From Chitinophagaceae bacterium T5-Br10_B2g13 (GTDB taxonomy: Bacteria > Bacteroidota > Rhodothermia > Balneolales > Balneolaceae): DNA of 43,241 nucleotides. Every line of letters begins with the position of its first letter. Position 1 is the stretch's first letter. Shown piece by piece: positions 34,805 to 43,178 of this stretch. The stretch spans positions 1-43,241 of the forward strand of contig LKNA01000019.1 in assembly GCA_001564065.1 (NCBI GenBank), written 5' to 3'. A model generated the notes under the pieces. That model worked only from the letters and a program-made list of their open reading frames with translations, had not been told where the DNA came from and did not search any database. A program made the position numbers and the translations under genes.

Positions 34805-35070
34805 GATATTTATACCTATTTATCCAAAATAAATTTTAACCACCCCTTAATCTCTTCCATTTTATTGTTATACAAAGAGTAGGCGTTATCGATTTATGTT
34901 CAATCCTCTTTCTTACATTACAAATTTAGGTGGTGAACTATCCGAATTTATTACAGCTTATTTTTTTATTGAATCGGGTTAATAATCTTTCCCCCCTATT
35001 AAGTATCGATTAGCGATGAATGATTTTTATCTCAATTGGGATTTTTATACCTAATTATCTAAATTAAATT
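34805..35070. promoter_or_regulatory. Two 31-bp direct repeats in the nuoA / cheB-like intergenic region
   Basis: Positions 34805-34835 and 35040-35070 match at 27 of 31 bases without gaps, with the core TTTATACCTA and ATTAT/TTTATC. Copy one ends 37 bp before nuoA; copy two is about 120 bp before the divergent CheB-like gene. Copy two also contains TTATCTAAA as seen at dps. The 423-bp region is otherwise AT-rich without a visible gene. Confidence 0.6.
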
Positions 35071-35191
35071 ATCGTTGTAAAGAGTGCCTTTAAAGAGAAC
35101 TGACATAAAGTGTGTCTTTAATCGTTTTAAAAATTGGTTATAGCCCACTGCGGAATTCACTCTCTCCATATTACTTCAAAATTATTCAGCC

Positions 35192-36292
35192 ATGGAAAAT
35201 GTAAACGTTTTAATAATCGAACCAAATCAAACCTTAGTAAACACTTTGGCTGAAATTATCGACAATGATAAGGATCTTTTATTAGGCGGTGCATTTACAA
35301 CCGGTCAGGTCGAAGATTTTAATGCACTGATATCAGAACACAATCCGGGCGCTCTAGTACTGGGTATCGACAAAACCGAATCGAAGGAGATGGACTTTTT
35401 CGATCAACTCCGGGCTGACTTTCCTCACATTCCTGTATTGGTTATGACTCCTCACAGCAGGATTGGAGCCGTCACAGCATTAACAGCGCTTAAAAAAGGA
35501 GCCATTGAATATATCATTAAAACCACAACCCTAAGCGGCTCCATTCTCCCTGATGAACATTTTAAAGGACGATTGATACCGGTTCTTAAAGCCGTGCCAA
35601 GACTAAACAGAAATCTATTGATTGCAAGATCATTTGTGGATGATTCTATTAAGTCCGTTCAGCCTGTCTCGAACGACTTTTTTAACAATGCTGAAAACCG
35701 TATTAAACTTTTAGTTATTGCGGGTTGCTTAGGTGGTGTACCCTCTTTATACATTTTACTGGCCAGCCTGCCTGAAAGTCTTCCCGTACCTGTTATTGTT
35801 GTTCAGCACATGCCTGAAATCTACACCACTGTGCTTGCGGAACAGTTGAATGAAATTACAGGACTCAATGTAGTTGAAACGACTGACGGTATTGATTTGA
35901 AACCGGGAACAGTGTATATCACTCCGGGTAAATATCATGCATCTACAAGAACTATCATGGGAAAGAAAGTAATTACACTTCATCACGGCCCAAAAATCCA
36001 TGGCTTCCGGCCATCAATAGATGTACTTCTTCAGTCAACACAAAACACTTACCAGGGTAATGTTCTAGCCGTTTATCTATCAGGTGGTGGTAATGATGGT
36101 ATTGACGGCGCTAAGGTAATCGATTTTGCCGGCGGACAGATCATCGTACAGAATAAAAACTCCTCCCTCCTGTCTGATCTGCCGTGGAAAATTGAGTCAC
36201 TCGGTCTGCATGAGGGATCCTATCCAATTGACCGTTTAGGCTATGAAATCTCTAAAAAGATTAAGGCCGGAGCATACAATACAGTTTATTAG
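35192..36292 (+). CDS. CheB-like protein with degenerate receiver and Cys in place of the catalytic Ser
   Basis: A 366-residue protein built like the chemotaxis methylesterase CheB: a receiver domain (about 1-125), a linker, and a CheB_methylest domain (about 170-360). The receiver has lost its acidic pair (IIEPN for VDDS) and its phospho-acceptor (LVLGID for LTLDVE, Gly58), while Lys110 remains. In the esterase domain the nucleophile motif GASTGG reads AGCLGG, so Ser is Cys179; His206 (VVQHMP) and Asp302 (GGGNDG) are kept. No cheR, cheA or receptor gene is nearby. It is a single gene divergent from nuoA. It may be an esterase or amidase with a thiol nucleophile, or a non-catalytic binding protein. 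True chemotaxis function is doubtful. Confidence 0.85.
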   Translation: MENVNVLIIEPNQTLVNTLAEIIDNDKDLLLGGAFTTGQVEDFNALISEHNPGALVLGIDKTESKEMDFFDQLRADFPHIPVLVMTPHSRIGAVTALTALKKGAIEYIIKTTTLSGSILPDEHFKGRLIPVLKAVPRLNRNLLIARSFVDDSIKSVQPVSNDFFNNAENRIKLLVIAGCLGGVPSLYILLASLPESLPVPVIVVQHMPEIYTTVLAEQLNEITGLNVVETTDGIDLKPGTVYITPGKYHASTRTIMGKKVITLHHGPKIHGFRPSIDVLLQSTQNTYQGNVLAVYLSGGGNDGIDGAKVIDFAGGQIIVQNKNSSLLSDLPWKIESLGLHEGSYPIDRLGYEISKKIKAGAYNTVY

Positions 36293-36482
36293 AACCCCAC
36301 AGACTAACTAATCAGCAAACGGCTCTTAATACTGTATCATACAGTCATTCAGGAGTGCTTTAAGCTTATCCCATAATACAATAGAGTACAGGAAGAGCCT
36401 TCTTCTCCCCATTTTCGTATTGCAGTGAAATTTGTACATTCATTTCAATAACATGTGCAACTCATAATTATGGAGAAGTGAT

Positions 36483-37037
36483 ATGTCTGCAAGATTATTA
36501 AAATTTCTGAAGCTGGCTGCAATCATTCTTGGTCTTTTTGTGGCTTTCATCCTGGTTGCGGCGTTTGTTACGGATACGGACTATTCTGTTGAACGATCCG
36601 TAATCATAGACAAACCGGTGCCGGTGATTTTTGAACACATTCGGTACCTGAAAAATCAGGATGAGTTTAGCGTCTGGGGAACAATGGATCCAAATATACA
36701 GCAGGAGTACAGGGGCACGGATGGTACCGTTGGAGCCGTTTCGGCCTGGGAAGGAAATGAAGATGTAGGAAAGGGTGAACAGGAAATTGTCCGGATTGTA
36801 GAAAACAGACGGATCGATTTTGAACTTCGTTTTATTGAACCGTTTGAGGGAGTGGCTGATGCATACTTTATTACAGATTCAATGTCGGTAGATGATACCC
36901 GGGTAACTTGGGGTTTTGAAAGCAGTATGCCGCGCCCCATGAACCTCATGCTGCTTTTTGTAAATATGGAAGAGTTGATCGGTTCTGATTTAGAAAAAGG
37001 TCTTAATAAATTGAAAGATACTCTTGAAGAGAGCTAA
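36483..37037 (+). CDS. Membrane-anchored SRPBCC (START/polyketide-cyclase-like) protein
   Basis: A 184-residue protein with one N-terminal TM segment (about 10-30, LAAIILGLFVAFILVAAFVT) followed by a periplasmic SRPBCC domain beginning YSVERSVIIDKPVPVIFEHI, the typical start of the polyketide cyclase/dehydrase-like family. WGFESSMPRPMNLMLLF near the end is also characteristic. The fold holds small hydrophobic ligands; no ligand can be named. GGAG lies eight bases before the ATG. It converges on an MFS gene, with only 6 bp between the stops. Confidence 0.85.
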   Translation: MSARLLKFLKLAAIILGLFVAFILVAAFVTDTDYSVERSVIIDKPVPVIFEHIRYLKNQDEFSVWGTMDPNIQQEYRGTDGTVGAVSAWEGNEDVGKGEQEIVRIVENRRIDFELRFIEPFEGVADAYFITDSMSVDDTRVTWGFESSMPRPMNLMLLFVNMEELIGSDLEKGLNKLKDTLEES

Positions 37038-37043
37038 ACGATT

Positions 37044-38243
37044 TTACGATGCTGCGACGTCCCGATATCTGTAAATCGCTATCAGACCAAAGACCGGCCC
37101 GGGAAGCAGTGCCAGAAAAACATAGGGAGAGTGAAACTGAACCAATAAAATGTTCAGCAACTGTATGCTGATGATAGTAGTGGCAAACCCGATACAGTTC
37201 ACTATCGTAAGACCGGTTGCCACATAATCCTTATCCGCCGAACGGGCAACCAGGGTTGAAAATTGAGGAGAATCGGATACTACGAAGATTCCCCAAATCA
37301 GTAGCAGACTAATAAAAACAGGCTCACTTAAATAAAAAAGAAAGGGAATCATCAGGCAAAATAAGCCGGATATATAAAGTGACACCTTCGTCACAAACTG
37401 ACTGCTTTTGCGAATGGCAATGAGTCCGCCGATTCCACAGCCCAAGGACCCAATCCCGATTATAAAAAATGACAGCAGTGAAACGGAACTGCTGAGCTGA
37501 CCATAATCTGATTGATAGAAAGCCAGTATCACAGGAACAAATGCCCAAAACGTGTAAAGCTCCCACATGTGCCCAAAGTACCCGAAAGCCGATGATCTGA
37601 AATTTCGGTCCTTAAACAGATTTGTAATCATTGACGGTTTAAAAACTCCTTTCCGGCTGCTGAATGGGCCGTCGGGAACAAGCAGATAGAGCATAACTCC
37701 GCCAAAGGTTGCAATTGCGGAGGTGGACAGAAGAATAAACTTCCAGGGTAAATCTCCCGAGAGATCGCGGATCAAATGGGGAAGTGCTGTACCAAGAACC
37801 AAAGCTCCAACCAGGTAACCAAGTGCACGACCGAGTCCCTCGCGGTGCCAATCGGATGCAATTTTCATCCCAACGGGGTAAATTCCTGCAAGGAAGAAAC
37901 CGGTGAACAGACGGGTTAAGAGAAGGGAAACGTAACCCGTGCTATAGATGGCGAGCGCATTTGCAAGTGATCCGGCTAATGCACAGATCAAAAATACCAG
38001 GGAAGGAGAAAAACGGTCTGCCAGGCTCAGATAGGCGAAAACGAGTGTCCCGCCGATAAAACCAAACTGAACAGCTGAAGTTACATTTCCAACTGCAGCA
38101 TCAGTAAGCTGGAGGAGTTCAACCAGATCCGGAATAACCGCATTGCCGGCAAACCAAAGAGACGTTCCCGCAAATTGCGCAAAAACAATGATTGGTAAAA
38201 TCCGTGACGGAACTGAGTCGGATTTATCGGCAACTGCTTCCAT
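37044..38243 (-). CDS. Major facilitator superfamily transporter
   Basis: A 399-residue protein with about 12 TM helices in two six-helix halves. The loop between TM2 and TM3 has a weak version of the MFS motif (AYLSLADRFSPS). The segment FAGTSLWFAGNAVIPDL in TM1 and GYLVGALVLGTALPHLI in TM5 support an MFS antiporter-like protein. Substrate cannot be deduced. It is transcribed alone, divergent from the secreted-protein gene at 38419. Confidence 0.85.
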   Translation of the reverse strand: MEAVADKSDSVPSRILPIIVFAQFAGTSLWFAGNAVIPDLVELLQLTDAAVGNVTSAVQFGFIGGTLVFAYLSLADRFSPSLVFLICALAGSLANALAIYSTGYVSLLLTRLFTGFFLAGIYPVGMKIASDWHREGLGRALGYLVGALVLGTALPHLIRDLSGDLPWKFILLSTSAIATFGGVMLYLLVPDGPFSSRKGVFKPSMITNLFKDRNFRSSAFGYFGHMWELYTFWAFVPVILAFYQSDYGQLSSSVSLLSFFIIGIGSLGCGIGGLIAIRKSSQFVTKVSLYISGLFCLMIPFLFYLSEPVFISLLLIWGIFVVSDSPQFSTLVARSADKDYVATGLTIVNCIGFATTIISIQLLNILLVQFHSPYVFLALLPGPVFGLIAIYRYRDVAAS

Positions 38244-38418
38244 TCAAACTATTTCATTTCAATTATTGGTCAGAGAATATAGAAAAGCTATCCGCCTACT
38301 AAAACTTAAATCCTGTTGTATTAGCGACATATATCATGTAAAATAGCCGAACACTTTTTTACTGAATAAATTGAGCCAAAACCAGTTACAGAAATTGCAA
38401 TCAAACTAAAGGAAATTA

Positions 38419-38964
38419 ATGTCAGCACTCTACTCTTTTTCAACGTATATCGTTCTATTTTCTCTGTTATCGATTCAGGGAGAAATCAACAACGAAAAAA
38501 AAGCTTTTTTTGATAACCTGAAATCATTTTGCGGACAAAGTTATTCCGGTGAAGTGGTCTACCCAGACACACCGCCTGAGGGATTTACTGATCCGCTGGT
38601 TGCTCATTTTACTCATTGCGAAGAGAATGAAATTCACATTCCGTTTCATGTAGGCGAGAATGAATCCAGGACCTGGATGCTGGAACTAATTGATAATGAT
38701 GTACTGCACTTCAAACATGATCACCGGCATCCCGATGGAACTCCCGAGCGCATGACCGACTATGGTGGATTTGCATCAAATGAAGGAAGCGAAAACTTAC
38801 AACGCTTTCCGGCTGATGATTTTACTATTTCCATTCGGGACAACCTGCGAAGCCATATCTGGGTAATGGAGATCAGCGAAGACCAAAGCACCTTCAGCTA
38901 CAGCCTGTACCTCTATGAGAACTTATATTTCCGGGCCGATTTTGATCTGACAAAACCAATTTAG
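38419..38964 (+). CDS. Secreted protein of an uncharacterised conserved family
   Basis: A 181-residue protein with an N-terminal hydrophobic stretch (MSALYSFSTYIVLFSLLSIQG) that looks like a signal peptide, then AFFDNLKSFCGQSYSGEVVYP, HCEENEIHIPFHVGENESRTW, and FKHDHRHPDGTPERMTDYGG. I remember this pattern from conserved hypothetical proteins of marine and gliding bacteria; function is unknown. Two cysteines (in SFCGQ and THCEE) could form a disulfide. The His-rich HDHRHPDG could bind metal, which is an inference. AAAGGA lies six bases before the ATG. It is monocistronic with a terminator downstream. Confidence 0.8.
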   Translation: MSALYSFSTYIVLFSLLSIQGEINNEKKAFFDNLKSFCGQSYSGEVVYPDTPPEGFTDPLVAHFTHCEENEIHIPFHVGENESRTWMLELIDNDVLHFKHDHRHPDGTPERMTDYGGFASNEGSENLQRFPADDFTISIRDNLRSHIWVMEISEDQSTFSYSLYLYENLYFRADFDLTKPI

Positions 38965-39012
38965 ATTCACATTTTATCATCTATCGATCACTCAGGTCAA
39001 GTAAACCTGTTC

Positions 39013-39055
39013 GGATAACGTACTGCAAAACAGAACAATCTGTTATCCTTTTTTT
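39013..39055 (+). terminator. Intrinsic terminator after the secreted-protein gene
   Basis: GGATAAC (39013-39019) pairs with GTTATCC (39042-39048), followed by seven T. The 22-base loop is long, so it may be a moderate terminator. Confidence 0.7.
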
Positions 39056-39145
39056 AGCCAAAAGACAGTTTAGGTAAATAGTGTACGCTTATTATATAGC
39101 ACATTGTAAACAGGAATTACCGGGATCGAAATAAAATAGAAACAA

Positions 39146-40927
39146 ATGAACCTGTATCGCATACTTCTTCCATTACTTATCTTTTTTATATCTGCAAATG
39201 AAATATTCGCACAGGATTACTCATTACCGGAAATAAACGTTCAGGCAACCATTCTGAATGATGGAAGAGTTCAAATTCAAGAGAGCCGAACCTACAGCTA
39301 CCGGGGTTCTTTCAGCTGGGCCGACTACAGACTTCCAAAACAAGGATTCTCAGAAATACGGGATATCCGCGTATCAGAAGGCGATGACTTTTACAACAAC
39401 GAAAACAGTGAGGAACCGGGCACATTTTCCGTTTCGGAGTCGGACGATCTGATTGTGATTAAATGGCACTACGATGCCACAGACGAAATTAGAACGTTTA
39501 CCATTCACTATGAGCTTGAAAGTGCCATTTCCATCGGTCCTGAGTACAGCGAATTTTACTGGATCTTTATCGGTGATGGCAGGGATAAAGTCGTCGGAAA
39601 TTCTAAGGTCACGATTCAGCTGCCGGGTCAAACCTCGGCCGACTCCCTTTACAGCTGGAACTACAGCTCTGCCAGCGATTCAGAACTGATTGAGTCCGAG
39701 TCGGGATTTAGTCTAACCTCAGGGCGGGTTAACAGAAATCAAAATGTAGCTATCCGTGCGCTCTTCCCAACTAACTTGTTCCAATCCGGTTTAATCGAAA
39801 TCTCTGACCCAAATCTGAATCTTGAGGAAATTGTACAGGAGGAGGCCGAGTATGATGAGATGCTACAGCGACAAGCCGAACGGGATGCTTTTTTTGCTGA
39901 AATTGCCACTCCGGTGACGATCCTGCTTTCACTCCTCAGTTTTGGTATTTTCTTTATCTGTTACCGGCGGTTTGGGAAACGCCACTCTACCGCAACAATT
40001 TCTGATCGTGAAACAGTAATGCTGCCCGACCGCACTCCACCGGCCATTATTGGCAGATTGATGAGTTCACGTCACACAACAGGAAATCATCTTGTGGCCA
40101 CCATTTTTGATCTTGCCCGCCGGGGCTGGTTTGAAATTGAAGAGCAGGAGAAAGAATCCTCATTCCTCTCTTCAGCGAAAAGTGAATTTTTTATCTCCGT
40201 TTCCGAAAAAGAACCGGATGAAGAGCTTCATGAATGGGAGCAGATGGTTTATTCGTTTGTAAAATCACGGACTCATTTAGGAAGCACTTCGTTTGAGAAG
40301 CTTTTCTCCGGCAGCAGTTCAAAAGTGACAAAATGGTTTAACAAGTGGAAGAAAGAAGTTAAACAGGTTTTTGATGAAAAGAATTGGATTGATCAGAGCA
40401 GCTACACCGGAGTGTATATCAATGTGGCCGGACAGATTATCATCGACATAGCCGCCATCATTCTGTTGATTCTGGCGGGACCGATCGCCATCGTTGCAAT
40501 TATCATCTCCTTTCTTTTTATGATGGCTTCCATTGCAATCATCCGGCACACAAAAGAGGGTGAAGAGATGTTTCAGCGCTGGAAAGCCTATCGGGACGGC
40601 TTGAAAAATGCAGATGAACGGACGATTCGAATGGAGCTGCTGGATGTACACTTTGTCTACGCAACAGCGCTTCATCTGTCGAAAAAACAGCTCGACAATT
40701 TGATCCAATCCTCTTACGACACTAACACAGATCATCTTTTTCACTGGATAAAGACCAACCGAGGCTCATCACACTCTCCTGCTACGGCAGCTGCAGCTTT
40801 TGCTACTCTCGCATCCACCAGCAGTTCGTCATTCAGCAGTGCCTCAGGCAGCAGCAGTGGAGCAAGCACAGGTTCAGCCGGAGGTGGCGCTACGGGTGGA
40901 GCGGGACAGAAGTTGCGTCCGGCATAG
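39146..40927 (+). CDS. DUF2207-type predicted membrane protein
   Basis: A 593-residue protein with a signal peptide (MNLYRILLPLLIFFISANEIFA), an N-terminal beta-rich extracytoplasmic domain of the DUF2207 type (about 24-215, with LNDGRVQIQESRTYSYRGSF and the conserved Trp/Tyr segment EFYWIFIGDG), a coiled stretch (EEIVQEEAEYDEMLQRQAER), a TM segment (about 250-272), a cytoplasmic part with an alpha/beta domain (HLVATIFDLARRGWFEIEEQ), two close TM segments (about 424-470), and a low-complexity Ser/Ala/Gly tail. The family often ends in a Gly/Ser-rich tail. No function is known. Confidence 0.88.
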   Translation: MNLYRILLPLLIFFISANEIFAQDYSLPEINVQATILNDGRVQIQESRTYSYRGSFSWADYRLPKQGFSEIRDIRVSEGDDFYNNENSEEPGTFSVSESDDLIVIKWHYDATDEIRTFTIHYELESAISIGPEYSEFYWIFIGDGRDKVVGNSKVTIQLPGQTSADSLYSWNYSSASDSELIESESGFSLTSGRVNRNQNVAIRALFPTNLFQSGLIEISDPNLNLEEIVQEEAEYDEMLQRQAERDAFFAEIATPVTILLSLLSFGIFFICYRRFGKRHSTATISDRETVMLPDRTPPAIIGRLMSSRHTTGNHLVATIFDLARRGWFEIEEQEKESSFLSSAKSEFFISVSEKEPDEELHEWEQMVYSFVKSRTHLGSTSFEKLFSGSSSKVTKWFNKWKKEVKQVFDEKNWIDQSSYTGVYINVAGQIIIDIAAIILLILAGPIAIVAIIISFLFMMASIAIIRHTKEGEEMFQRWKAYRDGLKNADERTIRMELLDVHFVYATALHLSKKQLDNLIQSSYDTNTDHLFHWIKTNRGSSHSPATAAAAFATLASTSSSSFSSASGSSSGASTGSAGGGATGGAGQKLRPA

Positions 40928-40928
40928 T

Positions 40929-41259
40929 TAGCCACGGAAGCGCTGAAGATGTTTTAAGTGTAATTCCTTGATTCCGTGGCTAGCTCCCTGATAATAAAAG
41001 AAAAATGAGATCAAATTGATTCCCACTTAAAAATTTGGGCAAGAGTCTCCCCTTCTTTTTGACTCACCCCCTGCCCCTCTCTATGTCGTAAATGAACTCC
41101 ATAAAGAGGGGAGTTCATCAAATCATATTCAGGACTATACATCTTTTATTCACCTATCGATACACTTTAATTTAGAATATGTATCCGGTAGCGTGTAGAA
41201 TAACTAAACAACTGATTCATAACAGAAGAATTCAATGCATTTCCGTGTTTCCGTGGCTA
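40929..41259. repeat. Intergenic CCACGGAA inverted repeats
   Basis: TAGCCACGGAA (40929-40939) is followed by its exact reverse complement TTCCGTGGCTA at 40972-40982 and again at 41249-41259, with a shortened TTCCGTG at 41241-41247. They are in the 375-bp gap between the DUF2207 gene and the cupin gene. The first pair could form an 11-bp hairpin, but no T-run follows. Confidence 0.65.
41062..41120. repeat. C-rich/G-rich dispersed element, copy A
   Basis: Contains CACCCCCTGCCCCTCTCTAT followed by TCGTAAATGAACTCC and AGAGGGGAGTTCAT. ATGAACTCC (41092-41100) and GGAGTTCAT (41110-41118) form a 9-9-9 hairpin. Copy B (43012-43075) aligns with it directly; copy C (43123-43178) aligns in reverse complement. 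Confidence 0.7.
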
Positions 41260-41302
41260 TCAGCATCATCTCAGTAAAAGTTTTTTATGATCTCTCTCAG
41301 AT

Positions 41303-41662
41303 CTATTCATCCGTCAAAGTGATAAAAACGGACTTTCTTCGGATGGGTGTCAGATTTCGGGTTTTGTGCCCTTTGCCTTCAGTATCTTCTACGAGTAGAA
41401 TCTCACCGGCTCCAAACGTTCGTTTTTCACCAAGAGAGGTTTCGATCTCAATCTCTCCATCCAACAAAATAATGTACTGACGCTGCGGAGCGTTGTGAAA
41501 ATCGTAGTCATAAGATGGATCAACCTCCCGAAAGATCACCTCTTTGGCTGACACGGCATCAGAGAGAGCACCGATATCTCCGGCATCGTTAAGCGGAATT
41601 TCTGAATCCTCAAACCGGCTGTCGCCGTTTTCGTCACTGTAGAGTCTTGTGATTTTAAACAT
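41303..41662 (-). CDS. Cupin-fold protein
   Basis: A 119-residue protein with a single beta-barrel cupin core: residues about 45-110, with FHNAPQRQYIILLDGEIEIET and FGAGEILLVEDTEGKGHKTRN corresponding to cupin motifs 1 and 2. The metal ligands are partly present (His near 57, His about 99), but the usual HxH pair of motif 1 is not intact, so metal binding is uncertain. Acidic overall. It is preceded on the same strand, about 230 bp upstream, by the flavin oxidoreductase gene; an 89-bp nested inverted repeat lies between them. Function unknown. Confidence 0.8.
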   Translation of the reverse strand: MFKITRLYSDENGDSRFEDSEIPLNDAGDIGALSDAVSAKEVIFREVDPSYDYDFHNAPQRQYIILLDGEIEIETSLGEKRTFGAGEILLVEDTEGKGHKTRNLTPIRRKSVFITLTDE

Positions 41663-41762
41663 CTTATCTACTGTATTTCTTCTTAAAATTAGTTTTCGTT
41701 CTCAATTGATTTCTATTTCTAAAATCATGGTCAAGAGTCTTTTAGATCGTACTCAGAATTAA

Positions 41763-41851
41763 TTTCTCGCAGATTTTCGCTGAATAGACCGCAGATTAAC
41801 GCGGAATTTCTGCGAATCTCAGCGGAATAATCTGCGGTAATCTGCGAGAAA
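41763..41851. repeat. Nested inverted repeat of CGCAGATT units
   Basis: TTTCTCGCAGATT (41763-41775) and AATCTGCGAGAAA (41839-41851) form a perfect 13-bp outer pair. CCGCAGATTA (41789-41798) and TAATCTGCGG (41828-41837) form an inner 10-bp pair. Related TCTGCG and GCGGAAT words lie in the centre. The design resembles short dispersed intergenic repeats I know from Bacteroidota genomes. Confidence 0.75.
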
Positions 41852-41890
41852 GACAAATTCTCAATGAATGAAGAAAATATCCATATATAC

Positions 41891-42940
41891 TTATTCTTGA
41901 TTTGCCGGTTCACGCTTTGCGATTTCTTCGCGAACGGCCGGAGCTACTTCTGTTGCAAACAGTTCGATCGATCGAAGCAGTTTTTCGTGAGGTACGCTCC
42001 CCACGCTCATTTGAAGAAGAAATCGGTCATGGCCAAATATCTTATGCTGAAATAGGATTTTATCGATGATCTGTTGTGGATTTCCCACCGCATTCGCTCC
42101 TCTCAGCGTACAGGATGCTTCGAATTGTTGCCGACTCATCGGTGGCCATCCCCGTTCGCGTCCGATTCGATCCATCGTCAGTTTAAACGCCGGGAATGCA
42201 ATATCATAAGCCTCTTCAGTTGTATCGGCAATGAATCCGTGAGAGTTAATGGAAACAGGAAGTCTTCCGTGTCCGTGTTCTTTTGCCGCCTGCTCGTGGA
42301 TCTGTGCCTTCTGTTTAAACTGCTCCGGATATCCGCCTATAATGGCAATGGCCATCGGTATTCCAAGCTGACCTGCTCTGTAAGCGGATTTTGGTGTCCC
42401 GCCCACAGCCCTCCAGATTGGCAGTTTATTTTGAACCGGCTGTGGATAAATTCCGCGATCATCAATCGCAGGCCTGTACTTTCCGTTCCAGGTTATTTTT
42501 TCACTTTCACGTAACTTGAGCAGCAGTTCCAGTTTCTCCTCAAAAAGAGGTTCATAGTTGTTCAGCTCATATCCAAACAGTGGGAACGACTCAATGAACG
42601 AACCGCGACCAACCATGATCTCCGCCCTGCCCTTCGAGATGAGATCTATGGTTGAGTACTGCTGATAAACTCTTACGGGATCTTCAGATCCCAAAACCGT
42701 CACTGAACTGGAGAGACGGATATCCTTGGTCCGCGCTGCGATTGCGGAAAGTATTGTTGAGGGTGATGATGAGACATACTCTTCGCGGTGATGTTCACCT
42801 ACCGCAAATACATCCAGCCCCAGCTGATCTGCCAGTTCCGCCTCTTCAAGAAGATTCTGCATCCGCTGCTGATTGCTCAATTTCCCCTCCAGCTGTGGAT
42901 GAGGGGTGTTTTCTACAAAGGTATAAATACCAAATTCCAT
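41891..42940 (-). CDS. LLM-class (luciferase-like) flavin-dependent oxidoreductase
   Basis: A 349-residue TIM-barrel flavin oxidoreductase of the bacterial luciferase-like superfamily. Typical segments are MEFGIYTF at the N-terminus, [15 protein letters not shown] with the conserved His pair, [38 protein letters not shown], and [21 protein letters not shown]. Members use FMN and reductants such as FMNH2 to oxidise varied substrates; the substrate here is unknown. An 18-bp perfect palindrome lies 24 bp upstream of the start. The cupin gene follows on the same strand after a repeat. Confidence 0.9.
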   Translation of the reverse strand: MEFGIYTFVENTPHPQLEGKLSNQQRMQNLLEEAELADQLGLDVFAVGEHHREEYVSSSPSTILSAIAARTKDIRLSSSVTVLGSEDPVRVYQQYSTIDLISKGRAEIMVGRGSFIESFPLFGYELNNYEPLFEEKLELLLKLRESEKITWNGKYRPAIDDRGIYPQPVQNKLPIWRAVGGTPKSAYRAGQLGIPMAIAIIGGYPEQFKQKAQIHEQAAKEHGHGRLPVSINSHGFIADTTEEAYDIAFPAFKLTMDRIGRERGWPPMSRQQFEASCTLRGANAVGNPQQIIDKILFQHKIFGHDRFLLQMSVGSVPHEKLLRSIELFATEVAPAVREEIAKREPANQE

Positions 42941-42963
42941 AATGCTATTAGTCTTGTTAATTT

Positions 42964-42981
42964 TTGTTTAATATTAAACAA
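42964..42981. promoter_or_regulatory. 18-bp perfect palindrome upstream of the LLM oxidoreductase
   Basis: TTGTTTAATATTAAACAA is fully self-complementary, centred about 32 bp before the ATG at 42940. Its length and AT-rich sequence suit a dimeric helix-turn-helix operator such as a MarR- or HxlR-type site; no such regulator gene is in the window. Confidence 0.6.
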
Positions 42982-43011
42982 TTATTCCATCAACTTCCAT
43001 TCCATTGCATT

Positions 43012-43178
43012 AACCAACCCTCCCCTTTCCCCTCCCTAAGTCGCAAATACACTCCTCATGGAGGGGGATGTACAAATGCGTTTACTGTTCGACTTTAATT
43101 TAAAAGCTCAATTTATCTTCTGAAGTACCCCCTCTATGCGAACGGAGTGAGTAGAGAGGGGGACAGGGGGTGTGTCCG
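43012..43178. repeat. C-rich/G-rich dispersed element, copies B and C (opposite orientation)
   Basis: Copy B (43012-43075) contains CCCTCCCTAAGTCGCAAATA followed by CACTCC and GGAGGGGGATGTAC and aligns with copy A (41062-41120). Copy C (43123-43178) has CCCCCTCT (43128-43135) and AGAGGGGG (43155-43162) as stem; its reverse complement matches the CACCCCCTG part of copy A. The rest of the 301-bp stretch 42941-43241 holds no gene I can see. Confidence 0.7.

Noticed and set aside
36321..36399. GGCTCTT ... AAGAGCC pair and ACTGTA-TCA-TACAGT after the CheB-like gene
   Set aside because: Short arms, a long loop and no T-run; not convincing as a terminator or operator.
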